The position numbers were made by a program, and so were the translations under genes. A DNA stretch of 64,000 nucleotides, from NCBI GenBank assembly GCA_963761425.1, contig CAVXGQ010000006.1:62001-126000 (forward strand), given 5' to 3'. The stretch comes from Bog-793 sp963761425. GTDB taxonomy: Bacteria; Actinomycetota; Acidimicrobiia; Acidimicrobiales; Bog-793. Of this stretch, positions 8,758 to 16,820 are shown in pieces (position 1 is the stretch's first letter; every line of letters begins with the position of its first letter). The notes beneath the pieces are model-generated. The model had not been told where the DNA came from. It did no database searches and was given only the letters and a program-made list of their open reading frames with translations.

Positions 8758-9117
8758 GCCAGCAATCTAAGCCCCCAGCCCGGGTGCCGAGATACCGGTG
8801 CGCGAACACCGCACCGATAACCCGGGCCAGTTTCTGCGACCTACCACTCACCCGATGATGCCAACGGACCCAGGACGAGCTGTGTCAGCTGTCGATGGTC
8901 CTCACGTTGCCCATCGAAGACGACGCCGGTCAACGCGAGGCTCGAGCCGGCCGGCGCCATCGGCACCCCTCCCACCGCCATCGACCGGGTTCTCGGCCCC
9001 TCGAGCCCAAACGGCAAGAGAGCCTGCCATCGCCACCATTTTCCCCGGGTGGCCACGGGAGGGGTCACCGGTTCGCCCTCGTCGGAGGGCTCCCCAACCC
9101 ACCGAGGACCACGGGCC
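8758..9117. other. 360-base intergenic region upstream of pafB
   Basis: No convincing gene: the frames open here lack start signals and any recognisable domain. It should hold the pafB promoter. The only structure I see is the inverted repeat at 8796-8816. Confidence 0.55.
8796..8816. promoter_or_regulatory. inverted repeat upstream of pafB, possible operator
   Basis: CGGTGC (8796-8801) and GCACCG (8811-8816) are exact inverted repeats 9 bases apart, 39-59 bases before the pafB start codon. The position suits an operator or leader hairpin. It does not match the mycobacterial LexA box. Function is inferred from position only. Confidence 0.3.
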
Positions 9118-9600
9118 TCACACGAGGGGCGGCAGGAACCGGGTGAACCGTAGAGGCGGCTTCTTGAGGACGAACGTGACGAGGACGCGGACGTCACGGA
9201 TCCGTACCACGACGATCGCGAGCGGGTCGGAATGCCGGTTCGGTGGCCATCCGAACGCCACGTCGTTCGTCGAGTACTTCCCGCGGTAGGCGACGGCACA
9301 CACCGCGCTGTGGGCATGGAGAAGCACCGCTGGGATCGTGAAGTGGTGGCTAGGAACGGTCTCCATGTCTCGCAACGCCGCGGTGAGGTCTTTCGGGCTC
9401 AGATACCGCACACCGGCGAAATGCCCGGCGTCGTTCACCGCGGCGCGGGCGACGGCGAGGACCCGAAAACACGGGCTCTCCTGAGGACCGAGGGCATTCC
9501 GAGGTGAGGTACAGGCCGCGCAGCTGAGCGCCACAACCAGGGCGGCCGACGCCGCAACCAGACGCGCGGCCCGCGCCTTCCGGGGGTTCCCACTCGTCAT
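9118..9600 (-). CDS. putative secreted lipoprotein, unknown function
   Basis: A 160-residue protein with a signal peptide (MTSGNPRKARAARLVAASAA followed by a hydrophobic stretch) ending in a lipobox, LSCAAC, so Cys29 is the likely lipidated residue and the protein should sit on the outer face of the membrane. The mature part contains two further cysteines (near residues 44 and 101) and no domain I recognise. Its ATG overlaps the stop codon of the upstream membrane protein by four bases, so the two are likely coupled and may work together at the envelope. Confidence 0.75.
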   Translation of the reverse strand: MTSGNPRKARAARLVAASAALVVALSCAACTSPRNALGPQESPCFRVLAVARAAVNDAGHFAGVRYLSPKDLTAALRDMETVPSHHFTIPAVLLHAHSAVCAVAYRGKYSTNDVAFGWPPNRHSDPLAIVVVRIRDVRVLVTFVLKKPPLRFTRFLPPLV

Positions 9601-10793
9601 GCGCCCACCTCCCCTGGCGCGCTCGGCAGATTGCTCACCGTCGCGCGCACTCGTCCTGGAGACAACTCATCCACCTTCGCGATCGGGTGGCTGGCCGGCG
9701 CCACGGCGACCTGCCCGCTTCGCCGACGCGCCAGCCCGAGACCGGCCCAGGAGAGCCACCCGACCGGGAGGAAGCCCCAGAAGCTGATGATCCGGTAGGT
9801 GAGTACCGCGGCCACGGTTGACAGTTCCGCCCCGCCGAAAGCGACGAGCGCGATGGTGATGCTGCCTTCGACCACTCCGAGACCACCGGGGGTGATCGGC
9901 AAATTGGCCGCGAGCTGGCCGGCCCCGTAGGCGAGCAGGAGACCGCGCCACGGCACCGCGCCGCCGACGGCGAGGAAGGCGCAGGCGAGGCAGCCGCAGT
10001 CGAAGACCCAGTTCCCGAGGGCCCCGGCCAGGGTGACGACGAGGTCGCGCCAGGTGAGGCGGAATCCCTCGAGACGAGCGATCCAACCTTCGACGACCAC
10101 CACTCCGGAACGCCTCGGGCGTCCGACGACGTGACGGGACACCCCGAGCGCGAGAACCGCCAAACGTGCCAGCCATCGGCGTTGGAAGACCACCGCGTCG
10201 GCGACAATGGAGATGGCGAACACCCCGAGGATGACCCAGACGAGGTCGTACGACGCGCCTTCACTCGCCGCCAGGGCGACGCCGGCCGTGGCGACCAGCC
10301 CGAGTGCTGCCGCGGCACAGACGAACATCGCCACCAGCGTCCACATGGCCAGCGCCTCGTCCGCTCCCCGGCGTCGGTAAACGCGGAACACGTAGATGCT
10401 CGAGAAAGCCGGGCCGCCAGGAAGCGAATCCGCGATCGCCGCCGACGCGGCGCTCAGCGCGGTCATGAAACCGAGCCCGGTTCGCACCCCTCCGACTTGC
10501 AGAAGACGCCTCTGCGACAGACCGAACGAGGCGTACGACATGACCTCGAAGATGACCGCCAGGATCAGCCAGCCGGTGCCTAGATGGGTGAGCTCAGCCG
10601 AGGCCCCGACCAGCTCGCCACGCTGTCCGTTGAGGGCCCAGAGTGCGAGTGCGGCAAGACCGAGACCGACGACGAGGCGCAGGGCGTGCCACCAGCGCGT
10701 GCGTGAGATGCGACGCAGCTGGACGCTCCACGACATGCCGAAGCGTACCTTGGCAGCTTCCTCGGGCCGACTCAGCGTCTCGGATATCGACAC
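9597..10793 (-). CDS. UPF0104 / lysylphosphatidylglycerol synthase TM-region-like membrane protein
   Basis: Polytopic integral membrane protein of the family that includes the flippase part of MprF and the AglD-like proteins. I see roughly eight to nine hydrophobic segments, and the family signature GAGQLAANLPITPGGLGVVEGS followed by YRIISFWGFLPVG. Start chosen at GTG 10793 because GAAGGGA lies about eight bases upstream; ATG 10736 (MSWSVQLRRISR) is an alternative. It ends over the start of the lipoprotein gene. In the family such proteins move or modify lipids or lipid-linked glycans, which would suit the nearby polysaccharide locus, but the substrate cannot be read from the sequence. Confidence 0.8.
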   Translation of the reverse strand: MSISETLSRPEEAAKVRFGMSWSVQLRRISRTRWWHALRLVVGLGLAALALWALNGQRGELVGASAELTHLGTGWLILAVIFEVMSYASFGLSQRRLLQVGGVRTGLGFMTALSAASAAIADSLPGGPAFSSIYVFRVYRRRGADEALAMWTLVAMFVCAAAALGLVATAGVALAASEGASYDLVWVILGVFAISIVADAVVFQRRWLARLAVLALGVSRHVVGRPRRSGVVVVEGWIARLEGFRLTWRDLVVTLAGALGNWVFDCGCLACAFLAVGGAVPWRGLLLAYGAGQLAANLPITPGGLGVVEGSITIALVAFGGAELSTVAAVLTYRIISFWGFLPVGWLSWAGLGLARRRSGQVAVAPASHPIAKVDELSPGRVRATVSNLPSAPGEVGA

Positions 10794-10867
10794 GTCTTCG
10801 TCCCTTCGATCTCCCAACGTACGACGGGCATCGGGGACACCCATGACGATTCCGGCGGCCTCCTCGC

Positions 10868-12556
10868 CTACCTCAGGGAAGTGATCGCGAACCAGTCCGA
10901 AGGGAGCCCGAGGGCCGCGGCAAAGCTCAGCCCGGTGACCGTCACTGTCGACCTCGTACCGGACAGCACGATGTCCTCGACCCGGCCGCCGAATGACCCG
11001 CGGCAGTTGCGCGCCTGGACCGTGATGCCAACGAGCCGTCCGATACGCCGGAACCGCCGGCTGACGACGGTCGCGGAAACGGTCACATGCCAGGTGTGGT
11101 CCGGATTGCACTCCAGCGGGTCACCGGCAACGACACAGCTGTCCCCGAGGTCCGGGACGGCCGGGAACGCACTTCGGGCGGTCCAGCCTCCGGAGGAGGC
11201 TGAATACGGGGTAAGCGCGACACCACCGGTCGAACTTTCGACACGGACCACACCGTTCGTGGCCGCGACCGCCGCATTGGTCAGCGCGGATTCGAAGTTC
11301 TCGCCGACATAGGCCTCACAGGCCGTGTCACAGATGCTGGCATACCCCTGCCAGCCGCCGGCCTCCAGGTAGGCAGCGACATAGGAACGGGAGGCGACGG
11401 CCTGCGCTTCGAGCGCCTGGAAGCCCCAGGCGTGACCCTGCGGGGCACCGGAGACGGCTCCCGCGCTTCCCCAGGCAGGGGACTCCTCGGCGGGCACGAC
11501 ACCGTCGAGGTAGGACTGCAGCGGAAGCACGTTGAGCGTCCGCTCATAACCTGACCAGTCGTACGCCTCCACCTCACCCCTCACGACCTCGTCGATACCG
11601 TCGTGCCGACACAGGGTGAGGAGCGAGGCGGCCGGCGCATTCGGGCTGGCATTCGACGGATGGATCGTCGGGTCGACGAGACCGGTCGCGATGGGCTTCT
11701 TCTGGCCGGCTATGGCCCGCGCCGCGGTGCACGAGTTCGACTCGTAGACGTTCCAGGTTCCGGCGGGAGTCAGCCGGAGGTCGATCGCCATCCCGGCTCC
11801 GACCGTGAGCCCCGCGGAGAGAAGCGTCGCCGTGGTGGTCGTCGCCGAAGGCAACGAGGGAGTGGTCGCGACCGTCGATGGCGGTGTCGTCGAGGTGGTC
11901 GTGCTTGCCGGTGCCGGGATCGTCGAGGGGGGTTGCGTCGAAGTGGTGGCCGTCGACCCCGGCGGGGTCGTGGTCGAGGTGGTGGTCGTCGGTGACGGCG
12001 GAGTCGTGGTCGAGGTGGTGGTCGTCGGTGACGGCGGAGTCGTGGTCGAGGTGGTGGTCGTCGGTGACGGCGGCGTCGTGGTCGAGGTAGTGGTCGAAGT
12101 GGGAGTTGGGGTCGAGGTGGTGGTCGAAGGGGAAGTCGCTGCCGCGCTCGTGACGGTGAAGGCCAAAGGCGACGTGACGACGGGGTCGTAGCCGGCCCTC
12201 CCGCCCGCCTTCACGTTCTCCAGGATCACAACCGAGATCGTCGGGTTGACACCCAACCGCGTCGAACGGAGGTTCGCGGCGACCGTTCCCCCGTAGAAGT
12301 GGTTGAGGATCTGCTGGTAGGTCTCGTGGTAGTGGACCGCGTCGCCGAAGTCCCCCCACTGTCCCATACCGAACCCCGGACCGTAACCGTGGCCGACGAA
12401 GCTGACCGATGCCAACGTCGACCCGGTCGATGCGCCAGCAACCACCGCGACAAGCGGGCCGGCAACCACCACCGACGTGAGGAGAGTCATCACCAGCAAG
12501 ATCCGCCGGGTGCGACCCGCGCCAATCGTCGCGTGATGAATGATGCTATTGGGCAT
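10868..12556 (-). CDS. SpoIID/LytB-domain secreted protein with Thr/Pro/Ser linker
   Basis: SpoIID-type proteins are peptidoglycan lytic transglycosylases or amidase enhancers. The 562-residue protein has an N-terminal signal/anchor (residues 15-45). The motif GHGYGPGFGMGQWG (about 55-68), which in Bacillus SpoIID sits near the C-terminus, comes first here. A Thr/Ser/Pro linker of about 100 residues encoded by 36-base repeats follows, then the rest of the domain: LQSYLDGVVPAEESPAWG, EAQAVASRSYVAAYL, VAATNGVVRVESSTGG and a C-terminal LSFAAALGLPSDWFAI. The usual second His of GHGxGHG is Pro here. Likely acts in the cell wall. The start is ATG 12556. Confidence 0.85.
   Translation of the reverse strand: MPNSIIHHATIGAGRTRRILLVMTLLTSVVVAGPLVAVVAGASTGSTLASVSFVGHGYGPGFGMGQWGDFGDAVHYHETYQQILNHFYGGTVAANLRSTRLGVNPTISVVILENVKAGGRAGYDPVVTSPLAFTVTSAAATSPSTTTSTPTPTSTTTSTTTPPSPTTTTSTTTPPSPTTTTSTTTPPSPTTTTSTTTPPGSTATTSTQPPSTIPAPASTTTSTTPPSTVATTPSLPSATTTTATLLSAGLTVGAGMAIDLRLTPAGTWNVYESNSCTAARAIAGQKKPIATGLVDPTIHPSNASPNAPAASLLTLCRHDGIDEVVRGEVEAYDWSGYERTLNVLPLQSYLDGVVPAEESPAWGSAGAVSGAPQGHAWGFQALEAQAVASRSYVAAYLEAGGWQGYASICDTACEAYVGENFESALTNAAVAATNGVVRVESSTGGVALTPYSASSGGWTARSAFPAVPDLGDSCVVAGDPLECNPDHTWHVTVSATVVSRRFRRIGRLVGITVQARNCRGSFGGRVEDIVLSGTRSTVTVTGLSFAAALGLPSDWFAITSLR
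11967..12074. repeat. three perfect 36-bp tandem repeats in the SpoIID linker
   Basis: A 36-base unit beginning GTCGTGGTCGAGGTGGTGGT (plus strand) occurs at 11967-12002, 12003-12038 and 12039-12074, with a degenerate fourth copy after it. On the minus strand it encodes TTTTSTTTPPSP. In-frame unit length means copy-number change would lengthen or shorten the linker without a frameshift. Confidence 0.9.
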
Positions 12557-12668
12557 GGTGGTACTGATGTTACGTGTGTGACCGCATCGAGCGGCGCGCG
12601 ACGGTTAGGGGGCGACGAGAGCTGCCTCGATGGCGCCACGAAAGGCCGCTCGGGCTACCCCCGGCGTG

Positions 12669-13724
12669 TCAGCGCGCGGCCCGGACACGCCCGGCCGCGA
12701 TTAAGCGCTCCCGCGCCGCCGCGTCAGTCAACAGCCGGTGCACGACCGACGCGACGAGAGCGGGTGATTTGTCCGGCAGGAGCACTCCCGCCTCGCCGAC
12801 CGTCTCGGGCACCGCAGCCGCCGCGTAGGCAACGACGGGGACCCCTCGTGACATCGCCTCGACGATCGGAGCACAGAACCCCTCGTGGTCGGACAGGCCC
12901 ACGAACACGTCCGCCGTCTCGTAGTGGGCAATGAGCGCGCCGACCGACACCGACCCCGGAAGACTGATCGCGTCCTTCAGGTCGAGCGCGATGGCGAATC
13001 GGCGGAGCGCGTCGATGTACGCGCTACCCATCTCGCGCCCAACGAGGTGGAGCCGGGCCTTGGCGTCGTAGACACGGCGGTAGCAGGCGAAGGCCTTCAT
13101 CACGTCGTGCTGAGCCTTGTGCGGCGCGATCTGGCCGACGAACAACCAATCTGCCCCTCCGCGGGACCGGGCGGTCCCGAGGCGCTCCATCCAGATGGGA
13201 TCGGGAGACTGCTCGAAGTTGCCGCTTTCGGCGAGAATGGGCACGACCGTCGTGCGCCTAAAGCCGTTGGCGATGAGCTCCGCCGCGTTGTAGGCGGAGC
13301 GGGCGATGGCGTACGAGACGAGCGGTGCGAGCATCCGCAGCTGCCGACGGCCAAGGCGCGATTCCTCGCCGAGCGGCGGCAGCCAACGTTCGACGAGCGG
13401 CGCCGGCGTGATGTTGTGATAGTCGAGGAGCTTGCGACCCGGGTGACGCGCTACCACGTCGGCTGTCGGGCCCCCGATCGAGCACTGGTAGAGGATCCAC
13501 TGGCTTCCATCGGCGAGGCTGGGTAACTGGCCCAACGGATGGACCCTTCCGGCGCATCCAGGCCCGATGATGGCGGCGTAGATCTCGGAAACAAAACCCA
13601 TTTCACGAAGAAGCCGCTGAGCAACAAAGGTGTGGTTGCTCACCGCATCGTGTTCAATGATCGACGGAATTACCTGATCGATTCGAGTCGGCCGCACCGG
13701 CGTTGCGTCGCTCGACGTGGTCAC
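12669..13724 (-). CDS. GT4-type glycosyltransferase
   Basis: GT-B fold retaining glycosyltransferase, probably acting on a surface glycan. The 351-residue protein has the C-terminal nucleotide-sugar half with WLFVGQIAPHKAQHDVMKAF, then VFVGLSDHEGFCAPIVEAMSRGVPVVAY, which contains the E-x7-E signature of the family. Start GTG 13724 overlaps the upstream small gene by four bases. The protein stops at ...GRVRAAR, shorter than many relatives; in another frame the sequence continues as a plausible C-terminal helix to a stop at about 12605, so a frameshift near 12675 is possible. It belongs with the Wzm/Wzt locus. Confidence 0.85.
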   Translation of the reverse strand: MTTSSDATPVRPTRIDQVIPSIIEHDAVSNHTFVAQRLLREMGFVSEIYAAIIGPGCAGRVHPLGQLPSLADGSQWILYQCSIGGPTADVVARHPGRKLLDYHNITPAPLVERWLPPLGEESRLGRRQLRMLAPLVSYAIARSAYNAAELIANGFRRTTVVPILAESGNFEQSPDPIWMERLGTARSRGGADWLFVGQIAPHKAQHDVMKAFACYRRVYDAKARLHLVGREMGSAYIDALRRFAIALDLKDAISLPGSVSVGALIAHYETADVFVGLSDHEGFCAPIVEAMSRGVPVVAYAAAAVPETVGEAGVLLPDKSPALVASVVHRLLTDAAARERLIAAGRVRAAR

Positions 13725-14020
13725 GTTCGCCTCTCCCTCCTGACCCTGGAGGCGCGGAGGGGAGTCTTGGCGAGGACCAGCACCCGACGAAGGTAGGGCC
13801 GCGCCGGGGCCGGCACGACGAGCCTTGCGATCCGCCGCAGCACGAGCGAGCGTTCCGCGACACGCGGCCTTCTCAGTGCCCGCACCGCGGCTCGTTCGAA
13901 GGCACGCTCGAGTTTCGCCGAGTCCTCGCTCGTCCAGCCGCCTTCAGCCACGAGTCGTGCCACGTCGGCGCGTGCGGCGTCGACGATCGGCGAACCGAGC
14001 GGCTCGGGGTTCACGTTCAC
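13721..14020 (-). CDS. small basic hypothetical protein in polysaccharide locus
   Basis: I do not recognise the family. The 99-residue product is rich in Arg and Ala, with a predicted amphipathic helix (ARADVARLVAEGGWTSEDSA and the ERAFERAAVRALRR stretch) and no signal peptide. The start GTG 14020 has no obvious Shine-Dalgarno. Its four-base overlap with the glycosyltransferase start and 33-base spacing from wzt support it being a real gene of the same transcript rather than a chance frame. Confidence 0.55.
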   Translation of the reverse strand: MNVNPEPLGSPIVDAARADVARLVAEGGWTSEDSAKLERAFERAAVRALRRPRVAERSLVLRRIARLVVPAPARPYLRRVLVLAKTPLRASRVRRERRT

Positions 14021-14053
14021 GTCGCCGTGGCGTTCAGGTGCGCCGGGAGCTGC

Positions 14054-15292
14054 TCACGGGCTGACCCGATGAGCAGCTCCCGGCACGACGACCTCAACCC
14101 GCATGGGGAGAGCGACCATGCCGGTGGCCTTGCTCGGGTTCATCACCTCGAATTCGCACGCCGGCTCGGCGAGGCCCAGCACGACACCTCCCGCGTCCCG
14201 CACGTCGACGTTGACGATGAACCGGCCGTCGAGGAGCGGCAGCGAGTCGAAGCAGAACGTCACGGACCCCGCCCCCGGGGCGAGCATCATCGCCTCATCG
14301 GCGCCGCTGCTTCTGGTCGCGAACAGCGTCTCGTCCTTGTCGGACAGGATCTCGATCGCGAACTGAGCTCCGTCGACCGCCGAGGTCACCGAGAAGTCGA
14401 CGCGGATCGTCAACGGCTCGCCGGTTACGACGTACGGTCGCTCGCCGATCCCTGGGTAGTCGACGGATACCGAGGTGATCTCGACCTGGTGACGCACCGG
14501 AACGGCGGTATCCAGGTCGACAGTGACCGGAACGGTGGCTTCGGGCGGCGGGGTCGCGTCGAGGGCGAGCAGACCTTCTTTGAACACCCGGATCGCCTCG
14601 CCCGGTGGCGCGAAAGTGACGAGTCGCCCGGCATCAAAGACCAAGATCTCGTCGCAGATCGCACGCAGCATGTCCGACGAATGCGACACGACGATGATCG
14701 TTCGGCCGTCCTCCTGGAATAGCTTCACTCGCTCGAGGCACTTCTGCTGGAAGCGTTCGTCGCCGACGGAGAGCACCTCGTCGACGAGCAGGATGTCAGG
14801 ATCCATGCTGACGGCGATCGAAAAGCCGAGCCGTACGATCATGCCCGACGAGTAGTACTTCACCTGGTTGTCGATGAAGTGCTCGATCTCGGCGAACTCG
14901 ACGATCTCCTTGAACCGGCGGCTGATCTCCCGGCGCGACAGACCGAGGAGCGACCCGTTGAGATAGATGTTGTCGCGACCGGACAGGTCGGGCTGGAACC
15001 CCGCGCCGAGTTCGAGCATCGCCGCGACCTTCCCGCGCACGACGACCTGACCGGAGGTCGGCTGCAGGATCCCGGCGATGCATTTGAGCAACGTCGACTT
15101 GCCCGAGCCGTTCGGACCGAGGATCCCGACGGTCGATCCGGGCCGGATCTCCGCACTGACGTTGCGCAGGGCCCAGAACTCCTCATAGGGGATGTGCCCG
15201 ACGTGCAGCAGGCGCTCTTTCAGCGACGAGTACTTCTCCAGATAGAGATGGAAGCGCTTCGAGACGTCCTGGATCTCCACGGCGAAGCTCAC
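14054..15292 (-). CDS. wzt: ABC transporter ATPase for polysaccharide export (Wzt-like)
   Basis: Energises export of a lipid-linked polysaccharide across the membrane with the ABC-2 permease encoded just before it. In the 412-residue protein, the Walker A GPNGSGKST is at 59-67, the signature KYYSSGMIVRLGFSIA and Walker B DPDILLVDEVL follow, then an H-loop VVSHSSD. After about residue 250 there is an extra C-terminal beta domain of the Wzt glycan-binding type (QVEITSVSVDYPGIG to CEFEVMNPSKATG), which in E. coli O8/O9a recognises the capped glycan end. Start GTG 15292, seven bases after the permease stop. Confidence 0.9.
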   Translation of the reverse strand: MSFAVEIQDVSKRFHLYLEKYSSLKERLLHVGHIPYEEFWALRNVSAEIRPGSTVGILGPNGSGKSTLLKCIAGILQPTSGQVVVRGKVAAMLELGAGFQPDLSGRDNIYLNGSLLGLSRREISRRFKEIVEFAEIEHFIDNQVKYYSSGMIVRLGFSIAVSMDPDILLVDEVLSVGDERFQQKCLERVKLFQEDGRTIIVVSHSSDMLRAICDEILVFDAGRLVTFAPPGEAIRVFKEGLLALDATPPPEATVPVTVDLDTAVPVRHQVEITSVSVDYPGIGERPYVVTGEPLTIRVDFSVTSAVDGAQFAIEILSDKDETLFATRSSGADEAMMLAPGAGSVTFCFDSLPLLDGRFIVNVDVRDAGGVVLGLAEPACEFEVMNPSKATGMVALPMRVEVVVPGAAHRVSP

Positions 15293-15299
15293 GGGCCGC

Positions 15300-16292
15300 T
15301 CAGAGCTCCTCGGCGAAGTTCCCGCTGATGCGACCGAAGACGAGCATCGCACCGATAAGGAGCAGTATCGCCACCCCGAGTTGCACCCCGAGGATCGCCA
15401 GGTAGAAGTGGTACGGGTAGGTCGCGAGCACGGCGTAGTGCGGGTTGCCTTGGATGTGCACGAAGATCTTCCCGTACAAGGCCCGCTGGAAGCTGATCAC
15501 GACCGTGGTGACCGGGTTGGCGAGGTACAGGCGCGCCAGCCACACGAGGTGGTGCCTGGTGAACATCCCGTAGACGAGGTCGTAGCTGTAGATGATCGGC
15601 ACGCCCCAGAACCAGGCGTTCAGCAGCACGAGGATGAGGTGTTCGATGTCACGGAAGTAGACGTTCACCGCCGACAGGAACACGGATAGCGCCACCGAGA
15701 AGATGACCAAGTCGACGAGCGCGAAGAGGGCGATCGGCAGATAGCTCCAAGCCGGCGAGTACTGGAAGCCGATAAGGAACAGGACGAGCACCAGCGACTG
15801 GAAGAAGAAGAACACGCACGCCGTGCCGACCTGTGAAAGAGCGAGGATCTCGCGTGGGAACGCGACCTTCTTCACGATCCCCGAATTCGCCACGATGACG
15901 CTTGCCGATCCGGTGGTTGCCGTCTGGAACAGGTTCCAGATGAGAAGCCCCGCGAACAGGTAGAGGGCGAAGTACGGAGTCGGGTTCTTCAAGAAGTACT
16001 TGAAAACGACGTAGTAGACGAGAAGCACGAAGGCCGGGTTGAGCATCGACCACAAGAACCCGAGAACGCTGTTCTTGTACTTGACCTTCAGATCCTTACG
16101 GACGAGGAACACGAACAGCTCACGGGCATGCCAGATCTCTTGCAGGCGTGCCCGCAACGTCACCCGTGACGAGACGATCCGCGCCACCAGCTCCTGGCCG
16201 TCGCCGGTGCGTCCACGACGCGGTACGAAGGACTGCTGTCGTGACGGCAGGGGGACAACCGTAGGCACGTCGGCCTCACCCACCGTCCCCAT
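15300..16292 (-). CDS. wzm: ABC-2 polysaccharide export permease (Wzm-like)
   Basis: Membrane subunit of the ABC glycan exporter. The 330-residue protein has about 55 cytoplasmic N-terminal residues, then ARELFVFLVRKDLKVKYKNSVLGFLWSMLNP, the hallmark of Wzm/TagG permeases, and six hydrophobic segments, with AVNVYFRDIEHLI in the loop before the fifth. It is the first gene of the minus-strand run wzm-wzt-small gene-glycosyltransferase. The 230 bases upstream are shared with the divergent coiled-coil gene and should hold both promoters. Confidence 0.92.
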   Translation of the reverse strand: MGTVGEADVPTVVPLPSRQQSFVPRRGRTGDGQELVARIVSSRVTLRARLQEIWHARELFVFLVRKDLKVKYKNSVLGFLWSMLNPAFVLLVYYVVFKYFLKNPTPYFALYLFAGLLIWNLFQTATTGSASVIVANSGIVKKVAFPREILALSQVGTACVFFFFQSLVLVLFLIGFQYSPAWSYLPIALFALVDLVIFSVALSVFLSAVNVYFRDIEHLILVLLNAWFWGVPIIYSYDLVYGMFTRHHLVWLARLYLANPVTTVVISFQRALYGKIFVHIQGNPHYAVLATYPYHFYLAILGVQLGVAILLLIGAMLVFGRISGNFAEEL

Positions 16293-16520
16293 GAAGACTC
16301 ACACCTCTCATGTCTGTGGCGATGACGGGCCGCAACCAACGTGGCACGTGCCCAGCTCATGCCATGCTCGCCGGTCAAGGCGACGGTGTCGGACTGGCTG
16401 TCCGGGGCGCCGCCGGACTCCGGACCAGCTCCTTCGCATCCTAGCGGTCGGCCTTCTAAGTAGGGGTTGCAAATCGCCGTCTACCATCGTGACCCAGAGC
16501 ATCGGAAACGAGGAGTCGCC

Positions 16521-16820
16521 GTGGAGAATACGCGGGGCCACGCGCTGTGGCGCAAGACTCGAACGGCGGCGTCACTCCCGGGCCGGGTCACGGCGAACGA
16601 GGACAGGATCGAGGCGCTCGAACGTCACGTCTCGGCGAAGATCGACGAGATGCGCGCCGAACTCGCCGAAATCCGGTCCCTTCTGCGCACGCAGATCGAT
16701 GGCGACGCCGAGGCGACGGAGCTCCTCGGACGGCTCCTCCAGGCCGCGGAGCGACGCCTGTCTCAGCTCGAGCAGTCGATCTCCACGACAGCTCCCCAGG
16801 CCGGCGACGCCACTCGATGA
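16521..16820 (+). CDS. small coiled-coil protein in polysaccharide locus
   Basis: A 99-residue protein of unrecognised family. The start GTG 16521 is preceded by GAGGAG. Residues 28-85 form a continuous heptad-like helix (NEDRIEALERHVSAKIDEMR, AELAEIRSLLRTQIDG, LLGRLLQAAERRLSQLEQSI), so a coiled coil is likely; there is no signal or membrane segment. Its stop codon overlaps the start of the large double glycosyltransferase (ATGA), suggesting they are made together and perhaps interact, for instance as a chain-length or scaffold partner. That role is inference only. Confidence 0.65.
   Translation: MENTRGHALWRKTRTAASLPGRVTANEDRIEALERHVSAKIDEMRAELAEIRSLLRTQIDGDAEATELLGRLLQAAERRLSQLEQSISTTAPQAGDATR

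Noticed and set aside
8796..8816. LexA/SOS box upstream of pafB
   Set aside because: The repeat does not match the GAAC-N4-GTTC type.
11960..12120. Possible CRISPR array
   Set aside because: The 36-base units have no spacers between them and code for a Thr/Pro linker.
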